Part shown: positions 50,243 through 62,230 of the stretch, one piece after another | How positions within the stretch are numbered: position 1 is the stretch's first letter | Layout of the letters: the number at the start of each line of letters is the position of its first letter | Assembly (NCBI GenBank): GCA_973895155.1 | Contig: OZ316897.1 | Span: 5,828,001-5,892,000, forward strand | Reading direction: 5' to 3' | DNA from: Marsupella aquatica | Lineage: Eukaryota > Marchantiophyta | DNA length: 64,000 nucleotides | Notes under the pieces: generated by a model | Told to the model about the DNA's origin: nothing | The model's database searches: none | Seen by the model: the letters and a program-made list of their open reading frames with translations, nothing else | Position numbers and translations under genes: made by a program

Positions 50243-52067
50243 TGTAAGTAGTGGGTAATTCCAAAAGCATGAAGAAACTGAAAATTTTTAAATTTTGTAC
50301 GGTGTTTAGACTGCAATTATTGCTAACTGTAATTGAAATAGCATTCAAAGTTACTAAGTTCCTAAGTTACAAGTAAACTCAGTTTACGAGTTTACTAGTT
50401 CACTGCTTTACGAGTTATGCCTTAAGAGTTGGCGATCCTGTGATCGTGACATCTTACGACTAGTTCAACGGGACTCCACAACGGATGAAGAGCTCACCTT
50501 GAAAGGGAAGGAATGCAAGACATAGGCGCTCATTACTGACTTATCTTCCACCTTACCTCTCAAACTCTGCCCAGCTTCAACCGATATTTCAGAGATGTCA
50601 GATGGAGACTTCGACCCTTCTATTCCAGGATGATGAATAGTGATGAGTTCCTGTTTCATTATTCCCAAGTGTATGCTGCTACCTGCAACAACTATGATGT
50701 GATCGGGATGTACAGAGAAGCTCTTCGTATAGATTCATGTTATTTGATGAAGAGAATGCCTTTGATGTACCCTGAGAGACAACTGAGATGCCTACCATAC
50801 TCCAGAGGATCCCCACGCCAAGCTGAACTGATGGAGGTTACTCAGAACCAAATTGTTACCCTTGTGGAGTTGCTGGAACCAGACGACATCCGACAGCAAG
50901 CTTGAAGAAGTCTTTAAGTGTTCTTAGTTAGTTTTTAGAGTAGTGCATCTTATCTGATTTTTAGAAATGTGTTCAAGAACTTTGGAAACTGTCATACTTC
51001 TTTAGTGTATAGTCTGTACCTAGGAAAACCTCCCGGCAAAATCTCAGAGTTTTCTGACTTATAGTTAAGAAGTTAAAAATAGTTGAATTCATCAAGTCTT
51101 TACTTTATCGCGATTACGAGTTACGACTTAGCTTTTACTAGTTACGAGTTCATACTTAGCCATTTTTCCGGCTTTTCACTTACTGAATCGCCATTTTAAA
51201 ATTTTGAGGGGTATGAAGAGGCATGTCTCTTTGACCCTGTGACCTCTCACTCAGTAGATTTTGACTATAAGATAGCTCTACCACTAGTGTAGATGATGGT
51301 AAAGTTTAGCAATTTTTGCCTTTCCTTGGTGTTCTGCCAGTTGATCATGAATGTTTAAGAGTTCGAGATCAAGTTTGACACTAGGAGAAGACTTTCCTCC
51401 TTCTTGTGGTTTAATCCTTTGTATAAATCATGGGAAGTAAAATTCCAGTTGTGTAAATCTTATGAGATCTGATGACAGATTCCTCTTGGTGACTCATTGC
51501 AATCTCCTGAGTTCTTGGAGTTAACTCACTGAGTTTAAGTTTTATTTGAAATTGATGGATTTTCTTTCATGTTGCTTAGTACCATCTAAATGTTGAAGTA
51601 GCTACCTTTTAGATCTTATCTAAGTACCACTTAGAAAGAAAGGATAAGACATGTTGACGGCATTTTAAAAGGTACTCTAGTAAACATTTTTAGATCTGAA
51701 AAACAATATGGATTTGAATCCTTAAGTCTTTTCATTTTGACTTATGTCTAAGGAGTAACCTTGGTCTATTCCAGACTCCCTTAGCATACTTTAAGATATT
51801 TTTCCTTGTGTTTTGTTAATCATTTCCTTTTCATTAATTTATGGTTACATGATGCTGAGTTGTCATTAAAAAACACTCACCGCTGTGGAGCGATCTTCAA
51901 AATACCTTATTAAAGTAATCAACTCTGATTACTATGTGTTAAAGAGAGTTCTTAAACTCTCATTTGTATTTTTATGTATCAAATCAACCCCATCTTGTTC
52001 TTTACGGGAACGAATACCGAGTTTGAAGATCTATAAATGTGTTTTTAGTTCTTCATAGCAAACTACA
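50243..52067. mobile_element. Solo-LTR-like insertion (1825 bp) in copia pol
   Basis: TGTAAGTAG...AAACTACA with CTATG duplicates at 50238-50242 and 52068-52072. TG/CA ends plus a 5-bp duplication mark an LTR-type insertion, and no gag-pol is inside. Skipping it and one duplicate makes the pol frame continue from DLAMAM into GKVSRYMSNP with no lost codon. A 91-codon frame inside (50630-50905) has no recognisable domain. It could be a solo LTR of a large-LTR gypsy family not otherwise present here. Confidence 0.75.
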
Positions 52068-52678
52068 CTATGGGCAAGGTGAGCAGGTACATGTCGAATC
52101 CAGGGAAGGTACACTGGGAAGCAGTGAAGTGGATTATTCGGTATTTGAAGGGTACCGTGGATCATGGTCTATTGTTTGATGCACATGCTGATAATGCTAG
52201 ATCATTGATGGGCTATGTAGACGCTGACTATGCACAGGATCTAGATCGGAGGAGGTCAACAACAGGTTATGTGTTCACACTTGGAGGTGGATGCATAAGT
52301 TGGAGGTCTACTTTGCATAAGTGTATTGCTCAGTCTACTACAGAAGCAGAGTATGTTGCAGCAGCGGAAGCAACAAAGGAAGCGATTTGGTTGGATAGAC
52401 TTATCACTGAGATGAGATTGCCACAGGGGAATGTGAAGCTCCATTGTGATAGTCAGAGTGCACTCCACCTTGCTGTGAACCAGGTGATGGACAGTAGAGT
52501 GAAGCACATCGACGTTAGGTACCATTTTATCAGGTAGACTGTGTCTGATAATATGTTTGAGCTAGTCAAGATTGACGGTAAACTCAACCCGGCTGACGCT
52601 TTTACCAAAGTGATTCCTTTGGAGAGTTTTTCTAGACACCGTGATGCGTTGCAGGTTTTGCAATTGCCTCGCAAGTAG
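52068..52678 (+). pseudogene. RNase H end of copia pol
   Basis: Reads GKVSRYMSNPGKVHWEAVKW, YVDADYAQDLDRRRSTTGYV, STTEAEYVAAAEATKEAIWL and LHCDSQSALHLAVN, then HIDVRYHFIR, a TAG at 52536-52538, and the closing LNPADAFTKVIPLESF. This is the complete Ty1-type RNase HI with its Asp/Glu residues. The final 46 or so codons are cut off by the amber stop. Confidence 0.87.
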
Positions 52679-52858
52679 GGTTACTTAACATTTGTGTAGA
52701 TACTGAGATATGCTCTTGCTCATTCCTTGTATAGGCTACGGCTTAGTTTTGGTCTACTCTCGTATAAAGAGGGAAAAACCGGTTTGGTTTTTCTTTCCAA
52801 AACTTTCCGCTGAGCAGTCATATTGGTAGCAGTCTTTACCCTCCCCTAGACCAGAGTC

Positions 52859-52869
52859 AAGGGGGAGAT
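52859..52869 (+). promoter_or_regulatory. Polypurine tract of the copia element
   Basis: AAGGGGGAGAT immediately before the 3' LTR. Confidence 0.8.
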
Positions 52870-53214
52870 TGTTAGGATTTACTCTTAGGTCTAGAGTTAC
52901 GAATGTACCATAGTTAAGACTAACCTTAGTCGCAGACTTGGTTAGGTTAGTCATGCTGTGCACACTCTATAACCAAGCGGTGTTTGCTTGGAGAGGTGGA
53001 ACTCAGGCTCATTGTTACGGAGCCAGTTGAGAGATAGGGAGAGCTTGTGCTGTGGATGCTTGGTATGGCCGGTCGGCCTAGAGTGCAGTAAAGCTCTTGT
53101 GTGTTCCCGTGGACGTAGCCTCATGTGGAGGTGAACCACGTATCTCTCTGTGTCGACTATTGTGCTTTGGATGGTTCATGGGCTTGCCATTGCGATCGTC
53201 GTCTATGCTCAACA
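52870..53214 (+). repeat. 3' LTR of the copia element
   Basis: 345 bp, partner of 44807-45151. Confidence 0.93.
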
Positions 53215-53569
53215 AAGAAGTGGGGCAACAACGACAAGGCTCGCATGAAGAATGGCGGTGGAATGTACGGTAATAGGAAGGGTAATAGTAAACTTACAAG
53301 TCAATATCAGAGAATTATTACTAAATACATTAGAGATAGACAGGGCAATGAAAGTAGAGAAGATTTGAAGTCTGAAACTTTTTGGTGGCTGATTAGAGGT
53401 GCTTGGCCTAACTAGGTTTTGTGTTAGTCTTTGGCCTGGGGGTGTCCGGGGTGGCTTTCATCCCTGGCGGCGGTGTTTTGGGTTCCAGCCCTTGGTGTTC
53501 CAGGTTTTGTGGAAAAAAAAGGAAAAATAAAAAGTTGAAAAATAAAAGGCAAAAAGCATTGGGTTTAGG

Positions 53570-55400
53570 ATACCATCAAATAGTCCACAATGAGGTTTTT
53601 TTTCACCTGCCACTACTAACATACAGTGGTGGACCTTGCCACCCAGCGCTCTCACCAATCCCAACACCCACGCCTAAGTGCCCCTGGTGCCCAAACGTCT
53701 CCATGGAAAACCTCAAGCAAACAACCTAGTGCCCCTTGCATGCCCCGGGGCCCCTCCCATACGAAGCTGCACTTGCTCTCTAACACGATTGCTACTCAAT
53801 GGTCCTCATTGTTTGCACAAGCAACCAAGCGTCTCGGTAAGTAACCCTTCAGGATCTAGATCTTCCAAGTCTAGCATCATAACTCAAGCTCAACAGACAT
53901 TGGTAAGTAGGTCAGCGATAGGTCCTCTCAATGTCATAAGCCGGAACCGACACCCACTGTTCATCCAAAATAACTCCTTCCTTGGGCGCAGCCCGGATTC
54001 CTCCTTGTACCTATCCATCACCAACTGACCGCCCTGCCCCCAGGACATGCTCATGGCCCAAATAACATAGCTTGTCCTAAAGCTTGTCCCATCACGCCGG
54101 GACCAAAATGACCCTAACTCTAGCAATCGACTCTCGGTTCTTGCCCAACTGATGGTCTAGGGGCCAAGTGCCCTTGGAACTCAACCTCCACGCCTACTTG
54201 GCCTTGCCTCCCCAATGCAAGCTCCCTTGAGAGACTGAACGCAGCTTGGCTACTATTTCGGTAGGATTTGGCAAGCAAACGAGATATCCCCCGCAAACCC
54301 CAAGAACCTATGGCATCCTCAGACCTAGATGAGCTCAGGAGGACGTAGCTCTCCTTGAGAGCTTTCCAACGCACCCAAAAAGTCCTCCAATGGACTTCCC
54401 GTTGGGAAGTTATTGTCATTATTTTCCGTTTGACATTTTCTCTTAGTGTTGTGACCGTCGCGGCTCACGACTTCGGCTCGCCCTTAGGCCCTAGATAGAC
54501 ACCACTCCCCTCATATATGCTTCTGGAGACCTTCCACCCCAAGACCAACTTTGGTCCCCAAATTTTGGCCCCCCACCTGGACCCAAACCCGCATATTTGG
54601 GCGTGCCACCAACTGGCAATGCCCATAACTTTCTAGTTAGGCGTCCGCAAGCGGTGTGTCTTAGCTTGTTGTGATCAAGCCAAACAAGTGCTCATGCCTA
54701 GGCCCTCAGATCTCATGGTTGCTTGGGGCCCTAGATTGGCCAAACACGTATCGGGCCATAACTCGCACCCCAAGCGTCCTTTGCCCATGGAGTCAACTCC
54801 ATTGGCCTTGGGCCAAAAGGAGCTCTCACTCAAACCCTCAGAACTCAAAGTCTGTCCGGGGGTCCAGACAGTTGACCTTGGGCCCGACCCTTTTTCCTTT
54901 GACCAAACCAACCCTCATCTAGTCTAAGTCTTTAGTGTGTGTCACCAGCTTACGTCCCATTGCCCACAAGTCTCCCCATGCTAAGTCCTCCCCGGATGGC
55001 CTATCTGGGCTTGGACCATAAGGGAGCTCGGCGTCGGAGTCAGTGACGTCGGAGCTAAGTGTTAAGGTAGTCGAGTTCCACGACTCATACCCTATCCCGC
55101 CACAAATTGGCCTTTGTTTGTTTACAAACTCAAGAAAAAGCGGAAACCAATCCTAGCTCTTCATTAAAAATTTGTTTTTCTAGCACCGTCAGATCCATTC
55201 ATGCCCCTTTTAATCTCAATTGCCTCTACCTGAGTTTCTTGTAGCCTGCCCAAACCTAAATTTGATTTAAATGATAACTGAAACAATTAAATATTAAAAT
55301 AATTGGATAATAGTTTTAAATTAAAAAATATATATATAGTTTTTCTATCACTCGGTTGTGCTTGGATTCTATGATGTAGTGATCGTTATCTCATTTCTCC
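53570..55400. other. Gene-poor spacer; possible decayed LTR near 54450-55104
   Basis: No supported gene. A stretch running TGTGACCGTCGCGGCTC (54450) to ATCCCGCCACA (55104) has TG/CA ends and the GC-rich texture of plant LTRs, but no matching flanks or partner. 55105-55400 is AT-rich. Confidence 0.3.
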
Positions 55401-55860
55401 AATTTTTGTGTGCAACGCACGGGTTATTGAATATCACGACAGTAATTTTACCTTGCCTTTACATGTTTTTTTCATTTCGCCATTTTTTTTCACATTGACA
55501 TCTTTATCTCATCACAACCATTCTTTCTCACCCTCAATATCTTTTTCTTTCCTTGATATCTTTTTTCACCTAACGTCAAACTTTTCCTCACCTCAACATC
55601 TTACCTTTTTCTAATTTTGATATTTTTATCTCACCACAATATCTTTTCCTCACCCTCAACATCTTTTCTCTTTTGAGTACTTTTCCTTAATCATCTTTTT
55701 CTCATTTCAACATTTTTTTGTTCATCTTGATTTCTTTATCTCACATTGACTTCTTCATCTCACATTGACTTCTTCATCTCACATAGGCATATATTTTACT
55801 CACCTCAATATCTTTTCCTTGCCTTTACAAGTCTCAAGATCTTTTGTGTAAAGCACAAGT
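55401..55860. repeat. Pyrimidine-rich low-complexity tract with degenerate short tandem repeats
   Basis: Repeats of CTCA(C/T)...ATCTTTTTCT type, with a clearer 18-bp unit (TTCATCTCACATTGACTT-like) tandem at about 55735-55790. Confidence 0.6.
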
Positions 55861-55964
55861 ATCAGGACTATTTATTTAGATTATAAGAAGTTGACAACGA
55901 AATTCGTTTCCTTCATTTAAGTTAATTAAGAACGGGAGAGGTTGTATAGGACCGTACAGTATAA

Positions 55965-56072
55965 TCGATAGGTGTTCGATTCGTTGTGGTAAACTCTGGT
56001 CGCCCATCTCCAGCCTACTCGATAGGTGCTCGATTCGTTGTGGTAAACTCTGGTTGCCCCTCTCCAGCCCTA
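55965..56072. repeat. Tandem duplication, 2 x 54 bp, upstream of the USP gene
   Basis: Two units starting TCGATAGGTG at 55965 and 56019 differ at about 3 positions. They lie 370-470 bp before the start codon, in the probable promoter. Confidence 0.8.
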
Positions 56073-56436
56073 ATCTGTAGAGTTATGCTTCGACCCATCT
56101 GCCAAGGCAAACAAAACCTTATGCTCTGGCTACGACCAATTACGGAGGGTGGACGAGGGAGTAGGACACCCAAACGGAACAGGTTCGGAAGGTAAAGAGG
56201 GAAAACGATGAAGGGGACGAACGACTGAGAGATGAAATCTTTGACACACAGTCGGACGGACGGACGGACGGGCGGCCAGCAAGCGAGGAACCTTGCAGCA
56301 GAATTCGGATTCGAAGGGTTCGAGAGAAGTGTGTTATTGTTTACCTCTGTTCGAAGTTTCGCTGTAGGTTTGAAGAATTTGTGAGGGAATCTACCTGTCG
56401 TTTCATCATCCTCGGCATGGCGTCGTATCATCAAAT
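56073..56436 (+). promoter_or_regulatory. Probable 5' UTR/promoter of the USP gene
   Basis: Mixed-composition leader with a (GGAC)n-type run near 56250-56275 just upstream of the proposed ATG at 56437. An out-of-frame upstream ATG (56417) opens a 7-codon frame (MASYHQI) whose TGA overlaps the proposed start as ATGA. Confidence 0.45.
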
Positions 56437-59400
56437 ATGACGGACCCCGTATGTTTCTCTCTGCTTCCCATCATGCCTGCCTGTTCTTCTCTCCCTCTGC
56501 GGCTTTGGACTCTTTTCTCGTGCTTTAGAAATCCTGGGGCTCTGAAATTTATCCATTTACAAAGTTTGGTTGTCTCCTCTGGTGTGGTTGGCAGTTGAGT
56601 GCTGGTAGATCTGTGGGATTTGTCTCATATTTCTTGTGTGCTCCCCAAGTTGGTAGACCTAATTCTATGGTATGGGGGGTTTTCATGCTGTGTGTTCTGA
56701 TCTCGTTACATGGATTGGTGTTTGTGGTGAATTTCGAAAGAGATGTGCTATTTTGGTACATGTGTGGTGAATTGGTGGCTACCAACTGTGGGGTCAAGGT
56801 CTTGGGGGTGGCGGAGCTATGTTTCTTCATATTATGGTATTTGGTCCTGTCTTGAGCGTAGGGAACGGTCTGTCCTGTAACGTAGTATCGGGGGTTCTCC
56901 ATAGATCCCTTGATCCCTTGATCCCTTGATCGGTTTTGGTAATTGCCGATTCCAGTTGTTGTGTCGCGGATTCTAGTGCTTCTTTGTTCACCTCGGGACG
57001 GTGTTCCTCTTTTCAGTATGGCGATTTCCTTCGCATCAAACTCATTCTGCAGGGGGTTTCACAGGTTTTTTTATTTGGATCGTTTACTGAAGATGAGGCA
57101 ACGTCGTATCAGTCCTCTACTGTGGGTCCTTCTATCGGGAAGAAAACTCAACCCCTGGCCAAAGTTGTGAAACAGAACGGCTTACCCGATACAAGACCTG
57201 TCTCTTCAGTCGTAAAACAAAATGGACAGCTCGCACCCTCAAAAGGCAGCAATAACTCGAACGGTCGGTTTATATCAAATGGAAAGGCGGCACAAAATGC
57301 CGTCGATGTACTTGGGAAGGCTCTGGGGCAAAGTTTGAAAAAGCAGTCTGCGAGGCCTGGAGTTGCAGTGCCTGTCGGATTGCAGGCTGTAGTAAAGTCT
57401 TCTGTGCGAGGAGGCAGTTCCACAAATTCTATTGTCTCTCCGACGTCGAAATTAAGCCAAGTATCAAATGGAGGAGGTTTACAGAGTGAGAGTAATCACA
57501 CTGCCATTTTAACTCCTAAGGCCTCAGCCCCGGGAGAAAATGGAGGCGTCCAAAGTCCCGTGAAGGCTTCTGGTGACATGGGTAGCAACTTCGCGAATCA
57601 TACCTTAGGTGCACGTAAGAAGGTGGAAGTTCCGGCAGAGTATGGGGATCAAGCCGATTGGTTGGTCATCAACGTCCTTGATGTCTCGGCTGAGAAAAAT
57701 GTCCACGATTTTGGAGAATCTTCGAGGAACCCTGGACTCTTGAACTCCGTCAAGGGTAGTCCTGTGGAATCAGCGTTAGCACTGGTCGGGACTGTGGGCT
57801 CCGACGGAATATCAGAAACGATCGTTTCAGGCGCATCAGCCGATTACCAGTTAGGGGCCCGGCCTTCCAAACTCGTTCCAAAATCATGGGCGGCGTTAGT
57901 TGGAGTGCCAGAAGAACCGAGGGCTGCCCGCAAACAGTCTAGTGTGGTGAAAGGGAAAGGCAGAGAGTCTGCTGGCCAGTTGGGGTCGAATAAGTCACAG
58001 GTTACGGAGGTAGTTGTTGCCACCGTCACTGATTTAAGTGGGCAGGCATGGTTGAAGAGTCTCAATGAAGCAGAGGCTTCTGGTAGAAGGTTGCAGCCGA
58101 GGGGCCTGATTAATACGGGGAATTCTTGCTTTCTAAACTCTACCGTTCAGGCTATGCTGTCATGCTCAGCCTTTATACACTTGCTACAAGTGCTGAAAGC
58201 CCGAAACATGCCACAGGTAATTATTATTTCTTTTTTGCATTACTACTCCTCCAAATACTCCTTTCCTTGAACCTTACTCTCATTTTCTTATCTTCTCCAT
58301 TCCCCCATCGCCCCCCTGGGCGGTGAAAGCCTTCGTTAGGATCTTTGAAACCTCGTCATATTCTTTTGCGAGTAGAAGAATTTTTATGACACAATATTTG
58401 CTCTAGCATTTCTATTATGGTGTTGGTCTGGGTTCAACATGGACGATAATCAGTCTGATCAGCTTCCAAATAGACCTGAAGGTCATGCGTTGGCTTAAAT
58501 AGCGCACGGACTCCAGAATCATGATTGAGGCTCTTGCTGTTTTTTGTTCGTTTCAGGTTGGTTATCCTACCCTCCGTGCTTTTCTGGATTTTTCTGGAGA
58601 GTTTGAACCATCTCCATTTCGAAATTTGACGAGAACTCGACGAGATGGAGATCTGAAATCCCCTCCTTCAATGACAGAGGTTGGGAAACCTTTTGCTCCA
58701 GCCATGTTTGATCCGATACTTCACAGCTTCACTCCTGATCAGCCCCCTCGTGGGACAGGTCGAAACAGGTATTGCCAAAGACCTCTGAAACAGGTCCTAC
58801 CACTAAATAAGGAATTAACGTACCTGTAACGGAAAGGGCACTTCGTGACATCTGAGGGCAGTTGTCTTTCCCTGAAGTGATGGAGAAAACCTTCCTTACG
58901 GATAGTTCCAATTTGGAGGTCTGGTCCTTGCCTAATTTCATCATGCGCTTACCTAGATTCATTGGGTATGCAGACAAGAAGATGCACAGGAGTTTCTCAG
59001 TTTTGTTATAGATCGAATGCATGAAGAGCTTTTGCGTTTGCAAGGCAAAGACTCTCCCGGTGCACAGTCAGTATGTTTGGTTACATCTAGCGAGGATGAT
59101 GATTGGGAGATGGTGGGGCCAAAGAACCGCTCAGCTGTGACTCGTACTCACACATTTAGTGAGTCTGCAATAACAGACATCTTCGGAGGCCAATTGCGAA
59201 GTGTTGTGAAAACAAAAGGTATAGTGAGACTGGGTTATGTTCGCAAGACTATATTTTTTGAAGAATGGCGGCACAAATTATAATGCAGTTGGGAGATCGC
59301 AATTGCTTACTGTTTTGTCGTTTTATGTTTTCTTGGTCTTGACGTAGTCATCATAGAGCGAGGGGAGGGGAAGTAGCATATTTTTTAAGTATACCAGCGT

Positions 59401-60587
59401 GATCCAGCTCATTTGCTAGGTGTATGAACTGTCAGATATGCACTTAATCCTTTGTCAGGGAGTCTGAAACCCGGCATCTGCTGAGTTCCATAGGCCGCTA
59501 TTGGTCTTAGTTTTTGTTGGCCTCTGTTTGAGTACGAGAGTGTAATCGATAACATCGGTTATTTGACATTGTTTTAATCATTATGGGGTGTAGGCAACAA
59601 ACTGTCACTGTCAGGTGTATTTTAGTACGTAAGTGTAATCGAGAATATGGGGTACTTGACATTTGTTGTCATGATTGTGGGGGTGTAGGCAACAAAGCTT
59701 CTGCAACAGTCCAGCCATTTTTGGTTCTGCATCTGGATATTGTCCCGGAGGTTGTACATTCAGTTGAAGATGCATTGAGGTTTTTCGCTGCCCCTGAGTC
59801 ACTTGAGGGTTATAAACCATCAACTGCAAAGGTTGGTCTTCTTCCGGCCTGGTCCCTCGGAACCTTGAATATCTCTTGGGGTGACTAATATTCAGGAGAA
59901 TTATTAGAGTGCTTTCCATTACTTTGCTTTCCAGCTTTTAAACTTGATGGAAGTTTAGTTGTACACTGCTGCTGTCGGTTTCATCGTGTTTGACCCCGTG
60001 ATGACAGGTAGGCGAGGTAGTGAGTGCTAGTAAATCTGTTAAGATACAGACTTTGCCAAGGGTGTTGATTTTACATTTAATGCGCTTTAGCTATGGTAGT
60101 GGCGGCTCAAGCAAACTTCACAAGCCTGTTCAGTTCCCATTGGAACTCAATTTAGGCCGCGAATTGCTTGCATCAACAACGGGCTCTGGAAATGAGGTAC
60201 GTCGGACCTGCCAATCAGCCCAATGAGGCCTTCGAGTTTCTGGGTACATTGTAAGAGCAGCAATAAACTAAAAGGGTAAGATAAGGCTAGGATGAAGTGG
60301 AGTCAGTGCTTTATGTCTAGGTAGTATATGACTTTCAGTGTGGCAGATCTGGATGGCACTCATCTGTGGGATTGCTTTGTGGGTAAATGCAGATCCGGAA
60401 ATATGAACTAGTTGCAACCTTGTCACACCATGGGAAGGATCCAGCAGTTGGGCACTACACGGCTGATTCAAAACAAGCATCTGGACAATGGTTTCGCTTT
60501 GATGATGGAGTGGTCACCGGAGTTGGTGTTACTCGCGTGTTACAGGAGCAAGCCTATGTTCTATTCTACAGGCGCGCAAGGCTCTGA
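56437..60587 (+). CDS. UBP24-like: Ubiquitin-specific protease, UBP24-like (715 aa, seven exons)
   Basis: Proposed exons: 56437-56448, 57065-58216, 58557-58768, 58974-59218, 59689-59831, 60008-60196 and 60393-60587. All introns are GT-AG and the sum is 2148 bp, ending TGA. The first exon gives only MTDP, joined to [11 protein letters not shown], the conserved opening of plant UBP24 proteins. A Ser-rich, presumably disordered region of about 340 residues follows. The USP fold then shows [14 protein letters not shown] (nucleophile Cys359), RQEDAQEF (residues 459-466), [30 protein letters not shown] (His672) and WFRFDD (Asp688/689). It removes ubiquitin from proteins; the Arabidopsis relative is linked to abscisic acid responses. 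It is longer than the Arabidopsis protein (about 550 aa) because of the N-terminal region. The two-step start is the least certain part. It is the one intact-looking gene here. Confidence 0.88.
56904..56931. repeat. 8-bp microsatellite GATCCCTT x3.5 in USP intron 1
   Basis: GATCCCTT repeated at 56904, 56912 and 56920, then GATC. Confidence 0.85.
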
Positions 60588-62013
60588 GCAGAGTTGTTTT
60601 GACCTATTTTATTAGAAATGTGGAGGAAGGGAGTGGCCTCTGTTGAATGCGAAGCAGATTCTCTCCCCTGTACAAATGAGTGGGCCCACAAGGATATCTT
60701 TCACATTTTATGAAAAGAAGAGGGAATTAGTCTGGAACTCCTCTAAACGTTCCTTCTAGATCTATTCATGGAATATACTAAGTTGGACACAGGCGTAGTT
60801 CATGTGCTCATTTGAGGTTTTGGCAGCGAGGATTGTGCTCTGATATCTAGAGCAATGTCCCTGAGTAATACAACTCCGTAAAGTCAATTGTTTGAAACTG
60901 AGCAGAGCCGAGGTCTGAGGGAAGATATTTTAACAAAGCTGCTCAATTCACCAGCCATGTTCTTTAAGAACTGTTTTGCTTAAACTAGAGTGATCCGAGT
61001 GTGTTAGTTTTGTTTGTGATGCAGTAACTTTGATCCGAGTAAGTTTTTTGGACTTGTTTCAATGAACACCTGGAAGTCCGTACTTCAACTAGCATAGTAA
61101 CTATTCGCCAGACTTCAATGAGTCTTTCACTGACGGTCGTGCTTGTCGTATTCCTTGAATTGAACGTGGCCGGCCAGAGTATATTTTGAAGGCTTTAACG
61201 ATGTTGCCAACTTATTTTCTGTCGTCCACTGTCGATAGTGTCCTGCGTTTTCCGAGGTGGAGGAAACACGATGTGTACTAATGAACACACGTACAGGAAG
61301 ACTACACAACTAGTAGCAGACTGGCCTAAAATGGGCAATGGGCACGGTCAACCTGATGGGCGAGATCTGTCAAGATAATGGTATTCACCAATCAACCGTC
61401 TTCCACGACCAAACGACAAGTAGGGCGAGATCTTCAACGTCAATCCGATTCTTGATGAGGTTGGGAACCTCCAAGATTCAGGCATCGATCATGAGAGATT
61501 GCAACTAAAATGCCAAAATTGATCGAGGTATCATCGCCCATGTCATCGACAAAGTCTTGAACTATTTCTAACGTGCTATCTGCTCCGGCAGCCCGACACG
61601 CTTGTCCCTTGCCAGAGGAAATGAATGCGAAACCTTTCGTCACGTATGGGGAGTTGAGTTTGTTCCGATGTTTTCACCCTGGCAGCTAAAGACCCATTTC
61701 TGGAAAGGGTGCAATAGGCATGCCTTCAACTTATACTCTCTTTTTTTTGCGTTGAAGAGTGCTATCATTCAAAATACAAGATATCCACCCAAAATTATTA
61801 CTTCTTGGATGGGGAACGATTTGGAAAAGATTTTAGACCCAAGCTTTGTATTTTAATATATCAGATATCTTCAAGCAGTTCTGTTCGTGTCGAAAATGCA
61901 TCGGATTAAAGATACTGGCAAAAAGCTGTTACGAGTACAAGAGAAGATGCTTAAATGAAAATCTTTTGCGACACAGTGGAAGATGCTTAAAGCAATGTGC
62001 ATTTCAATCCCCA
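60588..62013. other. USP 3' flank and spacer, no gene seen
   Basis: Contains the presumed 3' UTR of the USP gene. No second gene, RNA gene or bounded repeat is supported. Short frames on both strands look like chance. Confidence 0.4.
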
Positions 62014-62230
62014 GCCTGACAGTGCTTCAGGCTAGGTTCTGCTCCTACGTGTGACATGGGTACTCCTCCAAACCATCTTGGGCCTAGGCCTGACAGGACT
62101 TCTGACTAGGTCCCGCACCTACCTGTGACATAGGGACTCCAAACCATCTTGGGCCCTGGCCTGACAGTACTTCTACCTAGGTTCTGCCCCTACATTTGGT
62201 GACATGGGGACTCCAAACCAACTTGGGCAG
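62014..62230. repeat. Three-copy 71-74-bp tandem repeat
   Basis: Units start GCCTGACAG at 62014, 62088 and 62159, each with TAGGT(T/C)C, GTGACAT and CCAAACCA blocks. A separate two-copy dispersed repeat (ATGCAAATAT with AGTGGTG and CTTCAAGAAAATGCAA) follows at 62270-62475. Confidence 0.75.

Larger units (their letters stand above)
44807..53214 (+). mobile_element. Copia (Ty1-like) retrotransposon, TNT1/Tork-like
   Basis: LTRs of 345 bp at 44807-45151 and 52870-53214, TGTTAGG...CTCAACA, differing at 5 sites by eye (about 1.4%). The flanking 5-mers AAGAG and AAGAA match at 4 of 5. A perfect initiator-Met primer site and a polypurine tract are present. Gag, protease, integrase, RT and RNase H follow in copia order with TNT1-like wording. 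Many stops, an A-run frameshift near 48066, a D to N change in the integrase and an 1825-bp insertion in the pol C-terminal part make it defective. Confidence 0.93.
44682..53552 (+). mobile_element. Short retroposed sequence with 17-bp duplication, split by the copia element
   Basis: AAAGCATTGGGTTTAGG occurs at 44665-44681 and 53553-53569. The enclosed sequence ends on the plus strand in an A-rich tail (GGAAAAATAAAAAGTTG and similar, 53510-53552), the mark of LINE-type target-primed insertion. Without the copia element it is about 460 bp. It contains a basic frame of about 85 codons that runs across the copia site (GRKLGREFKKWG then NNDKARMKNGGGMYG, ending WWLIRGAWPN) when one 5-bp duplicate is ignored. 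It may be a 5'-truncated LINE or a retroposed mRNA; the protein is not recognised. Confidence 0.65.

Noticed and set aside
50630-50905. 91-codon frame inside the solo-LTR-like insertion as a gene
   Set aside because: No recognised domain or promoter; kept only as an observation about the insertion.
54450-55104. Complete solo LTR
   Set aside because: TG/CA ends and texture fit, but flanks do not match and no partner exists; left as a possibility in the spacer entry.
56015-56434. 139-codon minus-strand frame across the USP upstream region
   Set aside because: Overlaps the tandem duplication and 5' UTR; no domain, probably chance.
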